A stretch of DNA of 7,353 nt. Origin: Dermatophilus congolensis (lineage in GTDB: Bacteria; Actinomycetota; Actinomycetes; Actinomycetales; Dermatophilaceae). The position numbers were made by a program, and so were the translations under genes. Every line of letters starts with the position of its first letter. Within the stretch, counting starts at the first letter, position 1. The notes below the pieces were generated by a model. The model saw only the letters and a program-made list of their open reading frames with translations, was not told the origin of the DNA and ran no database searches. This document shows, one piece after another, positions 1 through 5,908 of this stretch. The stretch lies in assembly GCA_030538115.1 (NCBI GenBank), contig JAUNUP010000054.1, forward strand, positions 1 to 7,353. The letters are read 5' to 3'.

Positions 1-122
1 CGCAGACCCAGGAACCTCCGCGTACGCAAGAGCCGACCCGGGAGCCGGAGCCGACCCGCCCGCAGACCCAGGAACCTCCGCGTACCCAGGAGCCGACGAG
101 GGAGCCGGCACCGACCCGTACC
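1..122 (+). repeat. Two tandem 60-bp coding repeats
   Basis: Bases 1-60 and 61-120 match at 52 of 60 positions without gaps. In the coding frame (from base 3) the two 20-residue units share QTQEPPRTQEPTREP at their start and differ only at A/E and T/P near the end. The array runs off the left edge, so more copies may lie upstream. Confidence 0.85.
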
Positions 123-518
123 CGAACCCAGGAGCCGACGAGGGAGCCGGCGCCCACGCGCACCCGGACTCAGGAGCCCACGCGCACGCAGGAGCCGCTG
201 CCGACGAGCACCGGCACGCAGGCGCCTCCGCCGGTGCCCACAGCCACCGTCACCGCGACGCAGACCGCGACACAGGCTCCGACGGTGACGCGCACGCGGA
301 CGACGGCGCCCACCGCGACCGCAACTGCGACGCCGAGCGAGACCCCGACGGCAACTGCGACGCGCACCGCGACGGCGACCCGCACGGCCACGGCCTCGGC
401 GACCGAGCCGCCGGCCACGACGCCCAGCGCCACCCGCACGTCGACGGCGCCGGCGACCACTGGCACGGTGCCCCCGGCGACGGAGCCCGCGACACCGCAG
501 GCCACCACGCTCGCCTGA
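3..518 (+). CDS. C-terminal part of a Thr/Pro-rich repetitive protein (5' end outside window)
   Basis: The frame is open from base 3 to the TGA at 516-518, giving 171 residues with no start codon needed inside the window, so this is the 3' end of a longer gene. The first ~60 residues are built from TQEP, TREP and PTRTR units (charged, Gln/Glu/Arg/Pro-rich). The rest is uncharged Thr/Ala-rich sequence such as TATATRTATATRTATASA, ending in PATPQATTLA. No folded domain, Cys, membrane segment or LPXTG-type sorting signal is visible in this part. Low-complexity Thr/Pro tails like this are common as extended linkers or stalks of secreted or surface proteins in actinobacteria and may be O-glycosylated, but that is inference. 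The catalytic or binding part, if any, lies upstream of the window. A strong hairpin follows the stop codon. Codon use matches the repeat pattern rather than random GC-rich sequence, because repeat differences are mostly synonymous. Function unknown. Confidence 0.75.
   Translation, partial: QTQEPPRTQEPTREPEPTRPQTQEPPRTQEPTREPAPTRTRTQEPTREPAPTRTRTQEPTRTQEPLPTSTGTQAPPPVPTATVTATQTATQAPTVTRTRTTAPTATATATPSETPTATATRTATATRTATASATEPPATTPSATRTSTAPATTGTVPPATEPATPQATTLA
84..167 (+). repeat. Two tandem 42-bp coding repeats (TQEPTREPAPTRTR)
   Basis: Bases 84-125 and 126-167 match at 37 of 42 positions. Both encode exactly TQEPTREPAPTRTR, so all five base differences are at synonymous third codon positions. 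The first copy overlaps the second 60-bp unit, so two repeat registers are nested. Confidence 0.85.
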
Positions 519-526
519 CGAAGGAC

Positions 527-561
527 GTGGTTTCGGCCCGGGCGGCCCGGGCCGAAACCAC
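527..561 (+). terminator. Perfect 16-bp hairpin between the repeat-protein gene and pat
   Basis: The arms 527-542 (GTGGTTTCGGCCCGGG) and 546-561 are exact reverse complements with a 3-base loop (CGG). The hairpin begins 9 bases after the stop codon of the upstream gene. There is no T-tract after the stem, which is usual for actinobacterial terminators, so intrinsic termination is likely but not certain. Its right arm ends only 15 bases before the -10-like box of pat, so it could also act as an operator or attenuate read-through into pat. Confidence 0.7.
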
Positions 562-576
562 CGTGCCTGGAGCACG

Positions 577-588
577 TACAGTGACGGC
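577..588 (+). promoter_or_regulatory. Putative leaderless promoter of pat (-10 TACAGT)
   Basis: TACAGT at 577-582 fits the actinobacterial -10 pattern TANNNT and lies 6 bases before the ATG at 589. This spacing puts the expected transcription start on or next to the A of the ATG. No Shine-Dalgarno sequence is properly placed; GGAG at 569-572 is 16 bases away, too far. The -35 region would fall in the right arm of the hairpin and has no recognisable hexamer. Inference from motif and spacing only. Confidence 0.5.
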
Positions 589-1683
589 ATGAGTTCTGCG
601 GCCTCACATCCTGATCCGGTTCGTATGCGCCGAGCTCTCGACGCGATCGCCCCGTACAAGCCGGGCCGTCCGCCCGCATCGGCGGAGGGGCCGTCGTACA
701 AGGTCAGCAGCAATGAGAACCCCTATCCGCCGCTGCCGTCGGTGCTGGCAACCATTGCCGAGGCCGCGGGCACGGTGAACCGGTACCCGGGTATGGGCAT
801 GCACGACCTGCGCGGACGTATCGCCGAGTTGTGCGGGGTCTCACCCGACGAGGTCGTGCCCGGTGCTGGCAGCTGCGGAGTGCTCGGGCAGATCGTCAAC
901 GCCACGGTCGGCGACAACGACGAGGTCGTGTACGCGTGGCGGTCGTTTGAGCTGTACCCGATTCTGGTGGGACTCAGCGGAGGTCGTTCGGTTCAGGTGC
1001 CGTTGACCGAAGACGGGCGGCACGACCTCCAGGCCATGCTCGGCTCGATCACGGCGCAGACGACGCTGGTGCTGCTGTGCACGCCCAACAACCCGACCGG
1101 CCCGGTGATCACTCACGCGGAGGCCGAGAACTTCCTCTCCCGCATGCCGCACGACGTGCTCGTGGTGATCGATGAGGCGTACGTCGAGTTCAATCGCGAC
1201 CCGGAGGCGGTCGACAGCCTGCGCCTGTTCCGTGACTACCCGAACGTGGTGGTGCTGCGCACGTTCAGCAAGGCATACGGCCTGGCCGGCCTGCGCGTCG
1301 GGTACGGCATCGCGAACGAGGCGGTGGCCGAGGCCCTGGGCAAGACACGGATGCCGTTCGCGGTCACCGACCTTGCGCAGACCGCGGCCGTGGCCAGCCT
1401 CGATGCCACCGGTGAGTTGGCGGAGCGGGTGGAGGCGATCGTCGCGGAGCGTCAGCGTGTGGCGGCCGCCTTGCGCGACCAGGGCTGGGTGCTGCCGTTG
1501 ACGGAGGCGAATTTCGTGTGGTTCCCGCTCGGGCGTCGGACCGATGAATTCGTCGAGGCTGCGGGTGCCAGGGGCCTGTCGGTGCGCGGGTTCTCCGGGG
1601 ACGGGGCGCGGTGCACGATCGACGTTCCTGAAGCCAACGACCTGCTCATCGAGGTCGCGCGCGGGTTCGCGCCGGGCGGCTGA
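589..1683 (+). CDS. pat: Aromatic amino acid (phenylalanine) aminotransferase, HisC2/Pat type
   Basis: A 364-residue PLP-dependent fold-type I aminotransferase, class I/II, close to the usual length of the family. It transfers the amino group between glutamate and phenylpyruvate or other aromatic keto acids in the cytoplasm; histidinol phosphate is a possible alternative substrate. Visible motifs are SNENPYPPLP (res ~41-50), NRYPGMGMHDLR (64-75), WRSFELYP (117-124), CTPNNPTG (164-171), VIDEAYVEF (193-201) with the PLP-contacting D195, and TFSKAYGLAGLRVGYG (225-240) with Schiff-base lysine K228 and R236. The C-terminal carboxylate-binding arginine is probably R341 in ARCTIDVPEAND. WRSFELYP and the extended VVVLRTFSKAYGLAGLR block resemble the mycobacterial HisC2/Pat protein more than biosynthetic HisC. 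No other his gene is nearby, which favours the aromatic role. The ATG at 589 is chosen because of the -10 box just upstream; a second ATG at 625 would trim 12 poorly conserved residues and has no ribosome site. It converges on the next gene with a 35-bp gap. Confidence 0.9.
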   Translation: MSSAASHPDPVRMRRALDAIAPYKPGRPPASAEGPSYKVSSNENPYPPLPSVLATIAEAAGTVNRYPGMGMHDLRGRIAELCGVSPDEVVPGAGSCGVLGQIVNATVGDNDEVVYAWRSFELYPILVGLSGGRSVQVPLTEDGRHDLQAMLGSITAQTTLVLLCTPNNPTGPVITHAEAENFLSRMPHDVLVVIDEAYVEFNRDPEAVDSLRLFRDYPNVVVLRTFSKAYGLAGLRVGYGIANEAVAEALGKTRMPFAVTDLAQTAAVASLDATGELAERVEAIVAERQRVAAALRDQGWVLPLTEANFVWFPLGRRTDEFVEAAGARGLSVRGFSGDGARCTIDVPEANDLLIEVARGFAPGG

Positions 1684-1718
1684 GACTCTTCGCCCTCCTG
1701 CCGGGGTCCCAGAGCCGC

Positions 1719-2198
1719 TCAGTGGCCGTCGGTGCGTGACGGCTCGTCGTAGTCGTCGGGCATGATCGGCGCTGCGTCGAGCACGCGGCGCCACCAGCTC
1801 ATGCTGAACCCCGTGAAGCAGAGGGCGAGAAACCCGAGCAGGGCCGCCTCCGCGACCGCGGGCCAGCCGGCCTGGACGATGCGGCCGTCCTTCTCGGTGA
1901 CTGTCACGGTCGAGCCGGGGGAGGGCGCGAACAGGCCGGGCTCGTCGTAGGCGCGTGCCTGCCCTGGGGCGCCCGGCAGTTCGACGAGGCAGTCGCCGGG
2001 GTCGCTGCCGCAGCTCACCACGGTTGCTGAGACCGTTCCGCCCGTCAGGCTCGACACCGCCGCGACAGTGGCGGGCACGGCCCGAAACCACAGCAGCGCC
2101 GTCAGCGTGGCCACGACGAAGAGCATGAGCGGGGCCACGAAGTCGCGCCGCGCGGGTGCACGGCGGACCTTGTGCAATTCGTGTCGGGTCGCGGCCAT
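1719..2198 (-). CDS. Small two-pass membrane protein of unknown function
   Basis: A 159-residue protein. A basic N-terminus (res 1-20, many Arg/Lys/His) precedes a first membrane helix at ~21-38 (APLMLFVVATLTALLWF). A middle domain of ~75 residues, predicted outside the cell by the positive-inside rule, carries two cysteines, C63 and C70, that could form a disulfide. Its alternating hydrophobic pattern (GTVSATVVSC, STVTVTEKDGRIVQAG) suggests a small beta fold. A second helix at ~114-134 is followed by WWRR and an acidic C-terminal tail. This topology resembles DUF3592-type actinobacterial membrane proteins, but I cannot assign a family. The start is the ATG at 2198 with AGGAGG upstream, only 2 bases from the ATG, which is shorter than ideal; no better in-frame start is visible. 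It converges on pat and is divergent from the Rossmann-like gene. Function unknown. Confidence 0.8.
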   Translation of the reverse strand: MAATRHELHKVRRAPARRDFVAPLMLFVVATLTALLWFRAVPATVAAVSSLTGGTVSATVVSCGSDPGDCLVELPGAPGQARAYDEPGLFAPSPGSTVTVTEKDGRIVQAGWPAVAEAALLGFLALCFTGFSMSWWRRVLDAAPIMPDDYDEPSRTDGH

Positions 2199-2240
2199 GA
2201 CCTCCTATCGGCCGGGTCTCGCGGATGGCAAGGTGTGGTC
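2199..2240. promoter_or_regulatory. 42-bp divergent intergenic region with two ribosome-binding sites
   Basis: This short gap must hold or overlap the start signals of two divergent genes. For the minus-strand gene, AGGAGG (complement of 2201-2206) lies 2 bases before its ATG. For the plus-strand gene, AAGGTG at 2230-2235 lies 5 bases before the ATG at 2241 and decides that start. No convincing -10/-35 pair is visible on either strand, so promoters may extend into the opposing coding regions. Confidence 0.5.
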
Positions 2241-3734
2241 ATGAGCGCTTCGACGGCGGTGGTGTTTCCACTAATCGACGGCCAGCGACGCACGGGCGTC
2301 ACGGCCCGCGGGATTCTCGCCGATGCATTGCGGCAGGTGGATCCGGTGGGGGCCGCGGCGGTCGAGCGCGAAACGCAGTGGCGCGCGCACTACCCGCAGC
2401 ACTTCCGGCAGATCGTGCAGGCATCGCTGCTGAGCGACGACGCGTCCGTGACGATCGCGGAGGCGGGGCTGGCGTCGGTGCACGAGCGGATGCGGTGGTG
2501 CCCGCCGGGTGCGCCCGAGGCCGGTGACGAGCCGCTCTCCGCCGCGTTGACGACCTCCGCGGACGAGCCCCTCGAGAGCGAATACGTCCGCGGCGAGGGC
2601 GAACCCGAGACCGAACTGACCCTGCCCTACCGAGGTGAGCGGCTGCGCGGCGACGCGATTAGGCGGCGGCTCGACGCGTGGGCCGTCAGCGGCGTGATCG
2701 AGCCCAGCGTCGGTGACGCGGTGGGGCTCGTGCTCGAGAACCCCGAGTGGCTGCGGCTGCCGGGCCGCACCGCGGTGCTCATCGGTGCCGGTGCCGAGAT
2801 GAGCCCGCTGCGCTCGCTGCTGCGGTGGGGTGCGGATGTGGCCGCGGTCGACCTCCCGGGGGCGGCGCGGTGGGAGTCGATTCTCGCCGACTCGTACCGA
2901 CTCGCCGGGTCGCTGCGATTTCCGGTGCAGGGCGACGGCGATGCTGCGGCGCGGGCCGGCGCCGACGTGCTGCACGACGTCGGTTCGGTCGCGCGCTGGG
3001 TGAGCGGGCTCGACTCCTCGTTGGTGCTCGCGGGGCACGTCTACGCCGACGGGGCCGATCACGTTCGCCTGGTCACAGCCGTCGACGTTCTCGACCAGCA
3101 CGTTTACGCCGAGCGGCCCGACACGGCTCTTGTAGCCATCGGCACCCCGACCGACGTCTACGCCGTGCCGCCCGAGGCCGTGGCCGCCTCCATCTCCGAA
3201 TACGAGGCCAGCCGGTCGAGGCGGCTCTTGGGCGAACCGCTGCGCCTGCTCTCCGGAGGTCGTCTGCTCGCCCGCGCCTACGCTCCCGGCGGCGACCCCG
3301 CGGCACCGGGCATCAACGACAGCATCGTGCCGCAACAGGGGCCGAACTACTTGCTGGCCAAGCGGATCCAGCGCTGGCGGGCTACCGCCGACAGGGCGAA
3401 GGGGCGTCGCGTCAGCTTCCATGTCGCGCCGCCCAGCCGCACCCGCTCGGTGGTGCGCAACCGGCTCTTCGCGGCGGCCTACGCAGGGGCGGGGCGGTTC
3501 GGGGTCGAGGTCTTCGACCCCTCCACCGCGGCCACCCTCATGGCGGCGCTGCTCGTGCACGACCTGTACGCCGACGCGCCCCTCGGAGCTCGCGCGGGGG
3601 CCGACGTGGCCGCCGTGCCTGCCTGGCAGGCGGAGTCGTATGCCGCGGTTCACGGCGGGCTGTGGCGAATTCCGTACGAGCCCCGCAGCGCTCTCGGTTT
3701 GGCGGCGGTCACAGGTCTCGCGGTACGCCGCTGA
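2241..3734 (+). CDS. Uncharacterised protein with Rossmann-like nucleotide-binding motif
   Basis: A 497-residue soluble protein with no signal peptide and no membrane segment. After a mostly helical N-terminal part (res 1-90) and an acidic, probably flexible stretch (92-126), residues ~177-205 form a beta-alpha-beta unit: TAVLIGAGAEMSPL, then LLRWGADVAAVDLP. The glycine-rich GAGAEMSP (182-189) and the acidic D204 at the end of the second strand are typical of Rossmann NAD(P) or nucleotide binding. Further hydrophobic strands follow (ALVAIGTPTDVYAVP, ~296-310). A distinctive C-terminal block, GPNYLLAKRIQRWR (367-380) then VSFHVAPPSRTRSVVRN (391-407), looks like a family signature. I do not recognise a characterised family; a dehydrogenase/reductase-like role is possible but unproven. 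The ATG at 2241 is preferred because AAGGTG is 5 bases upstream; the longer in-frame ATG at 2172 would overlap the divergent gene by 27 bases and adds residues unlike a protein. The CopD-CtaG gene follows after 26 bp, so the two may be co-transcribed. Confidence 0.8.
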   Translation: MSASTAVVFPLIDGQRRTGVTARGILADALRQVDPVGAAAVERETQWRAHYPQHFRQIVQASLLSDDASVTIAEAGLASVHERMRWCPPGAPEAGDEPLSAALTTSADEPLESEYVRGEGEPETELTLPYRGERLRGDAIRRRLDAWAVSGVIEPSVGDAVGLVLENPEWLRLPGRTAVLIGAGAEMSPLRSLLRWGADVAAVDLPGAARWESILADSYRLAGSLRFPVQGDGDAAARAGADVLHDVGSVARWVSGLDSSLVLAGHVYADGADHVRLVTAVDVLDQHVYAERPDTALVAIGTPTDVYAVPPEAVAASISEYEASRSRRLLGEPLRLLSGGRLLARAYAPGGDPAAPGINDSIVPQQGPNYLLAKRIQRWRATADRAKGRRVSFHVAPPSRTRSVVRNRLFAAAYAGAGRFGVEVFDPSTAATLMAALLVHDLYADAPLGARAGADVAAVPAWQAESYAAVHGGLWRIPYEPRSALGLAAVTGLAVRR

Positions 3735-3747
3735 CGCTCGGTGTCAC

Positions 3748-3760
3748 TAGGGTGGGTGGC
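3748..3760 (+). promoter_or_regulatory. Putative internal leaderless promoter of the CopD-CtaG gene (-10 TAGGGT)
   Basis: TAGGGT at 3748-3753 matches the actinobacterial TANNNT -10 and ends 7 bases before the ATG at 3761, the spacing expected for a leaderless mRNA. No clear -35 lies 16-18 bases upstream. The same bases could be read as a weak GGGTGG ribosome site, so translation from an mRNA shared with the upstream gene is an alternative. Confidence 0.4.
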
Positions 3761-5800
3761 ATGCCCGCCCCTGTCGCACCCGAAACCGACGCGCGCCCTC
3801 CGGCGCCCCAACCCGACAAGGCCACCAGAGGGCCGGGCGCAGGCGTCGCGACGTGGATGCTCGGCGTCGTCGTCGTGGTGGCGGTGGCGGCTACGTGGTT
3901 CGGAGGCGGGCTCGCGGCCCTCGATGGGTTCGACGACGGTGGTGCGCTCGCACGCTGGGGCATTCCCGTGGCCAAGGCGATGCACGACATCGCCGCATCA
4001 CTGACCCTCGGCCTCCTGCTTCTCGCGGGCACGATCATCCCTGAGCGTAAGAACACCGACCGCAGGCGCACCGCCTGCCGTGTAGCCGTCGGGACCGGCA
4101 CGGTCTGGGTGATCGCCGGATCCACGTACCTGCTGCTTCTGCTCTCGAACATCTCGGGCATCGCGGTGTCGTCGCCGCTGTTCGCCGGGCAGTTGCCGAT
4201 GATCTGGCAGATCGAATTGTTCCGCGTGTACTTCTTCTCGATCCTCTTCGCGATCGGCTCGACGCTGCTGGCCGCCGTCGCGCGCACCACGGTGTCGATC
4301 ACGTGGGGGGCGGCGCTCGCGGTGGTGTCGTTGGCGATCCTGTCGCTCGCCGGGCACGCGGCGGGCGCGGCGGCGCACGACACAGCCGTGAACGCACTGG
4401 CCGTGCACATCATCGGCGCGGCCGTGTGGCTGGGCGGGCTGGGTGCGCTCGTCATCCTGCGCCGGCCGCTCGGTAAAGACTTCGGGATCAGCGTCGAGCG
4501 CTACTCCGTTCTCGCTGGCTGGTGCTACGCGGGAGTGCTGGCCAGTGGTGTGCTCTCGGCCTCGCTGCGCATCGGCACGCCGGCCGACCTGACCACCCCG
4601 TACGGCACGATCCTCGGCGTCAAGGTGCTGGCCATCGGACTGCTCGGCTTGGCCGGGTGGCGCATGCGGCGCCGCTTCGTCGGCAAGCTCACTGAGAACG
4701 TCGCCAACCGGTGGGCCTTCGCGCAGCTCGCGATGGTCGAGCTGACGCTGATGGCGCTCGCGATCGGTGCCGGTGTGGGGCTCTCGCGCTCCGCTCCTCC
4801 GATCTCGCAGGAGGAATCGGCCGACGTCGCGGTCTCGATCACCGGGTACCCGCTGCCCGACGGGCCTGTCACCGGGCTGGGTTGGTTCACGACCTTCCGC
4901 ATCGACTGGCTGTGGTTCACCGTGGCGGTGCTCGCGTCGGCGCTGTACGTGGCGGGGGTGCTGCGGCTGCGCAAGCGCGGCGACTCGTGGCCGGTGCTGC
5001 GTACGATCGCGTGGATCGCTGGGTGGCTGGTGTTCGTCTGGGTCACTTCGGGCGCTCCGGGCGTGTACGGGCGCGTGATGTTCTCCGCGCACATGCTCAT
5101 GCACATGACGCTCGCCATGGGGATCCCGCTGTTCCTCGTGCTCGGCGCGCCGCTCACGCTGGCCGCGCGCGCACTGAAGGCTCGGCCCGACAAGACTCTC
5201 GGCCCGCGCGAATTCATCCTCGAGACGTCACACTCCCGCTGGATGAAGGTGTGGACCACCCCCATCGTCGCCGCCATCAACTTCGTCGGCAGCCTGTACC
5301 TCTTCTACTTCACCGACCTGTTCGGGCTCGCCCTCGACACACACGTGGGGCACGTCGCGATGGTCATCCACTTCATGGCCTCGGGGTACGTGTTCGCGTG
5401 GTCCCTCATCGGCATCGACCCCGGCCCCAACCGGTGGCCGCCGTCGCTGCGGCTCGTGCTGCTGTTCGTGTCGATGTCGTTCCACGCGTTCTTCGGTGTC
5501 GCGATCATGACCTCGACGGCTGTGCTGGCCGACAACATCTTCACGCGCCTGGCCGTGCCGTGGGTGCCCGACCTGCTCGCAGACCAGAAGGTCGGCGGGG
5601 GCATCACGTGGGGTATCGGCGAGATTCCGATGCTCTTCCTCGCGCTCGCCGTTGCCGTGGTGTGGATGCGCACCGACGAGAAGGAGGCGAAGCGCAGCGA
5701 CCGCCAAGCCGAACGTGACCACGACGCCGAGCTGGAGGCGTACAACGCCCACCTGGCCGAACTAGCGAGACAAGACCGCGCCGACCGCGAGCGCTCCTAG
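3761..5800 (+). CDS. ctiP: CopD-CtaG fusion: copper transport and cytochrome c oxidase copper-insertion membrane protein
   Basis: A 679-residue polytopic membrane protein with roughly 16 predicted helices. The N-terminal half (res ~30-345) is CopD-like (copper resistance D family), with histidines at H75 (AKAMHDIAAS), H199, H206 (LAGHAAGAAAHD) and H216 (AVHIIGAAVWLGGLGAL) that could bind copper. The C-terminal half (~375-636) is a Caa3_CtaG domain, with MFSAHMLMHM (H444, H448), VGHVAMVIHFMASGYVFAW (H531, H537) and SFHAFFGV (H575) as the family's histidine motifs. The fusion matches CtiP of Corynebacterium glutamicum, which is linked to copper import and insertion into the aa3 oxidase; the symbol is used by that analogy. 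It acts in the cytoplasmic membrane. A short Pro-rich N-terminus and a highly charged 43-residue C-terminal tail (~637-679) probably face the cytoplasm. The ATG at 3761 is chosen because the N-terminus then precedes the first helix directly and a -10 box or weak ribosome site adjoins it; the same frame stays open far upstream only because of high GC. It follows the Rossmann-like gene by 26 bp. Confidence 0.9.
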   Translation: MPAPVAPETDARPPAPQPDKATRGPGAGVATWMLGVVVVVAVAATWFGGGLAALDGFDDGGALARWGIPVAKAMHDIAASLTLGLLLLAGTIIPERKNTDRRRTACRVAVGTGTVWVIAGSTYLLLLLSNISGIAVSSPLFAGQLPMIWQIELFRVYFFSILFAIGSTLLAAVARTTVSITWGAALAVVSLAILSLAGHAAGAAAHDTAVNALAVHIIGAAVWLGGLGALVILRRPLGKDFGISVERYSVLAGWCYAGVLASGVLSASLRIGTPADLTTPYGTILGVKVLAIGLLGLAGWRMRRRFVGKLTENVANRWAFAQLAMVELTLMALAIGAGVGLSRSAPPISQEESADVAVSITGYPLPDGPVTGLGWFTTFRIDWLWFTVAVLASALYVAGVLRLRKRGDSWPVLRTIAWIAGWLVFVWVTSGAPGVYGRVMFSAHMLMHMTLAMGIPLFLVLGAPLTLAARALKARPDKTLGPREFILETSHSRWMKVWTTPIVAAINFVGSLYLFYFTDLFGLALDTHVGHVAMVIHFMASGYVFAWSLIGIDPGPNRWPPSLRLVLLFVSMSFHAFFGVAIMTSTAVLADNIFTRLAVPWVPDLLADQKVGGGITWGIGEIPMLFLALAVAVVWMRTDEKEAKRSDRQAERDHDAELEAYNAHLAELARQDRADRERS

Positions 5801-5834
5801 CCCGGCGACCCGAAGCTCACGCCCTCGCGGCTCT

Positions 5835-5891
5835 GCACCGCGGGACTGGCTGCGGACACAGTGACCCACGGGATCCCATGTCCCGCGGTGC
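5835..5891. terminator. 12-bp inverted repeat between convergent genes, possible bidirectional terminator
   Basis: GCACCGCGGGAC (5835-5846) and GTCCCGCGGTGC (5880-5891) are exact reverse complements separated by 33 bases. The loop holds a smaller palindrome, GGGATCCC (5870-5877). The element lies between the stop of the CopD-CtaG gene (5800) and the stop of moeZ (5909), the place where a shared terminator is expected. The long loop and lack of T-tracts make the call moderate. Confidence 0.45.
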
Positions 5892-5908
5892 CCCGGCGGA
5901 GAACGCGA

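Noticed and set aside
1..167. Possible CRISPR array, because of regular repeats at the left edge
   Set aside because: The repeats are directly adjacent without unique spacers, have 42- and 60-base periods that keep the reading frame, and encode a peptide repeat.
170..679. Minus-strand open frame of 169 codons rich in Val/Ala
   Set aside because: It is the antisense of the Thr-rich repeat tail and runs into pat; its VAVAVRV pattern only mirrors the repeat on the other strand.
841..2091. Minus-strand open frame of 416 codons antisense to pat and overlapping the small membrane gene
   Set aside because: Arg/Gly/His-rich low-information protein typical of GC-rich antisense frames; the overlapped genes have clear motifs or membrane segments.
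2172..2240. Longer start for the Rossmann-like gene
   Set aside because: It would overlap the divergent gene's coding start and lacks a ribosome site, whereas 2241 has AAGGTG 5 bases upstream.
2271..3653. Minus-strand open frame of 460 codons antisense to the Rossmann-like gene
   Set aside because: Composition (Arg, Gly, Val, His) and lack of motifs fit a shadow frame; the plus-strand frame has a Rossmann motif and a ribosome site.
2747..3760. Upstream in-frame extension of the CopD-CtaG gene through the Rossmann-like gene
   Set aside because: The extension is Arg/Ala/Gly-rich noise that overlaps another gene in a different frame; the true start at 3761 directly precedes the first membrane helix.
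3998..5104. Minus-strand open frame of 368 codons inside the CopD-CtaG gene
   Set aside because: His/Arg/Asp/Gln-rich antisense shadow of membrane-helix codons; no motif or ribosome site.
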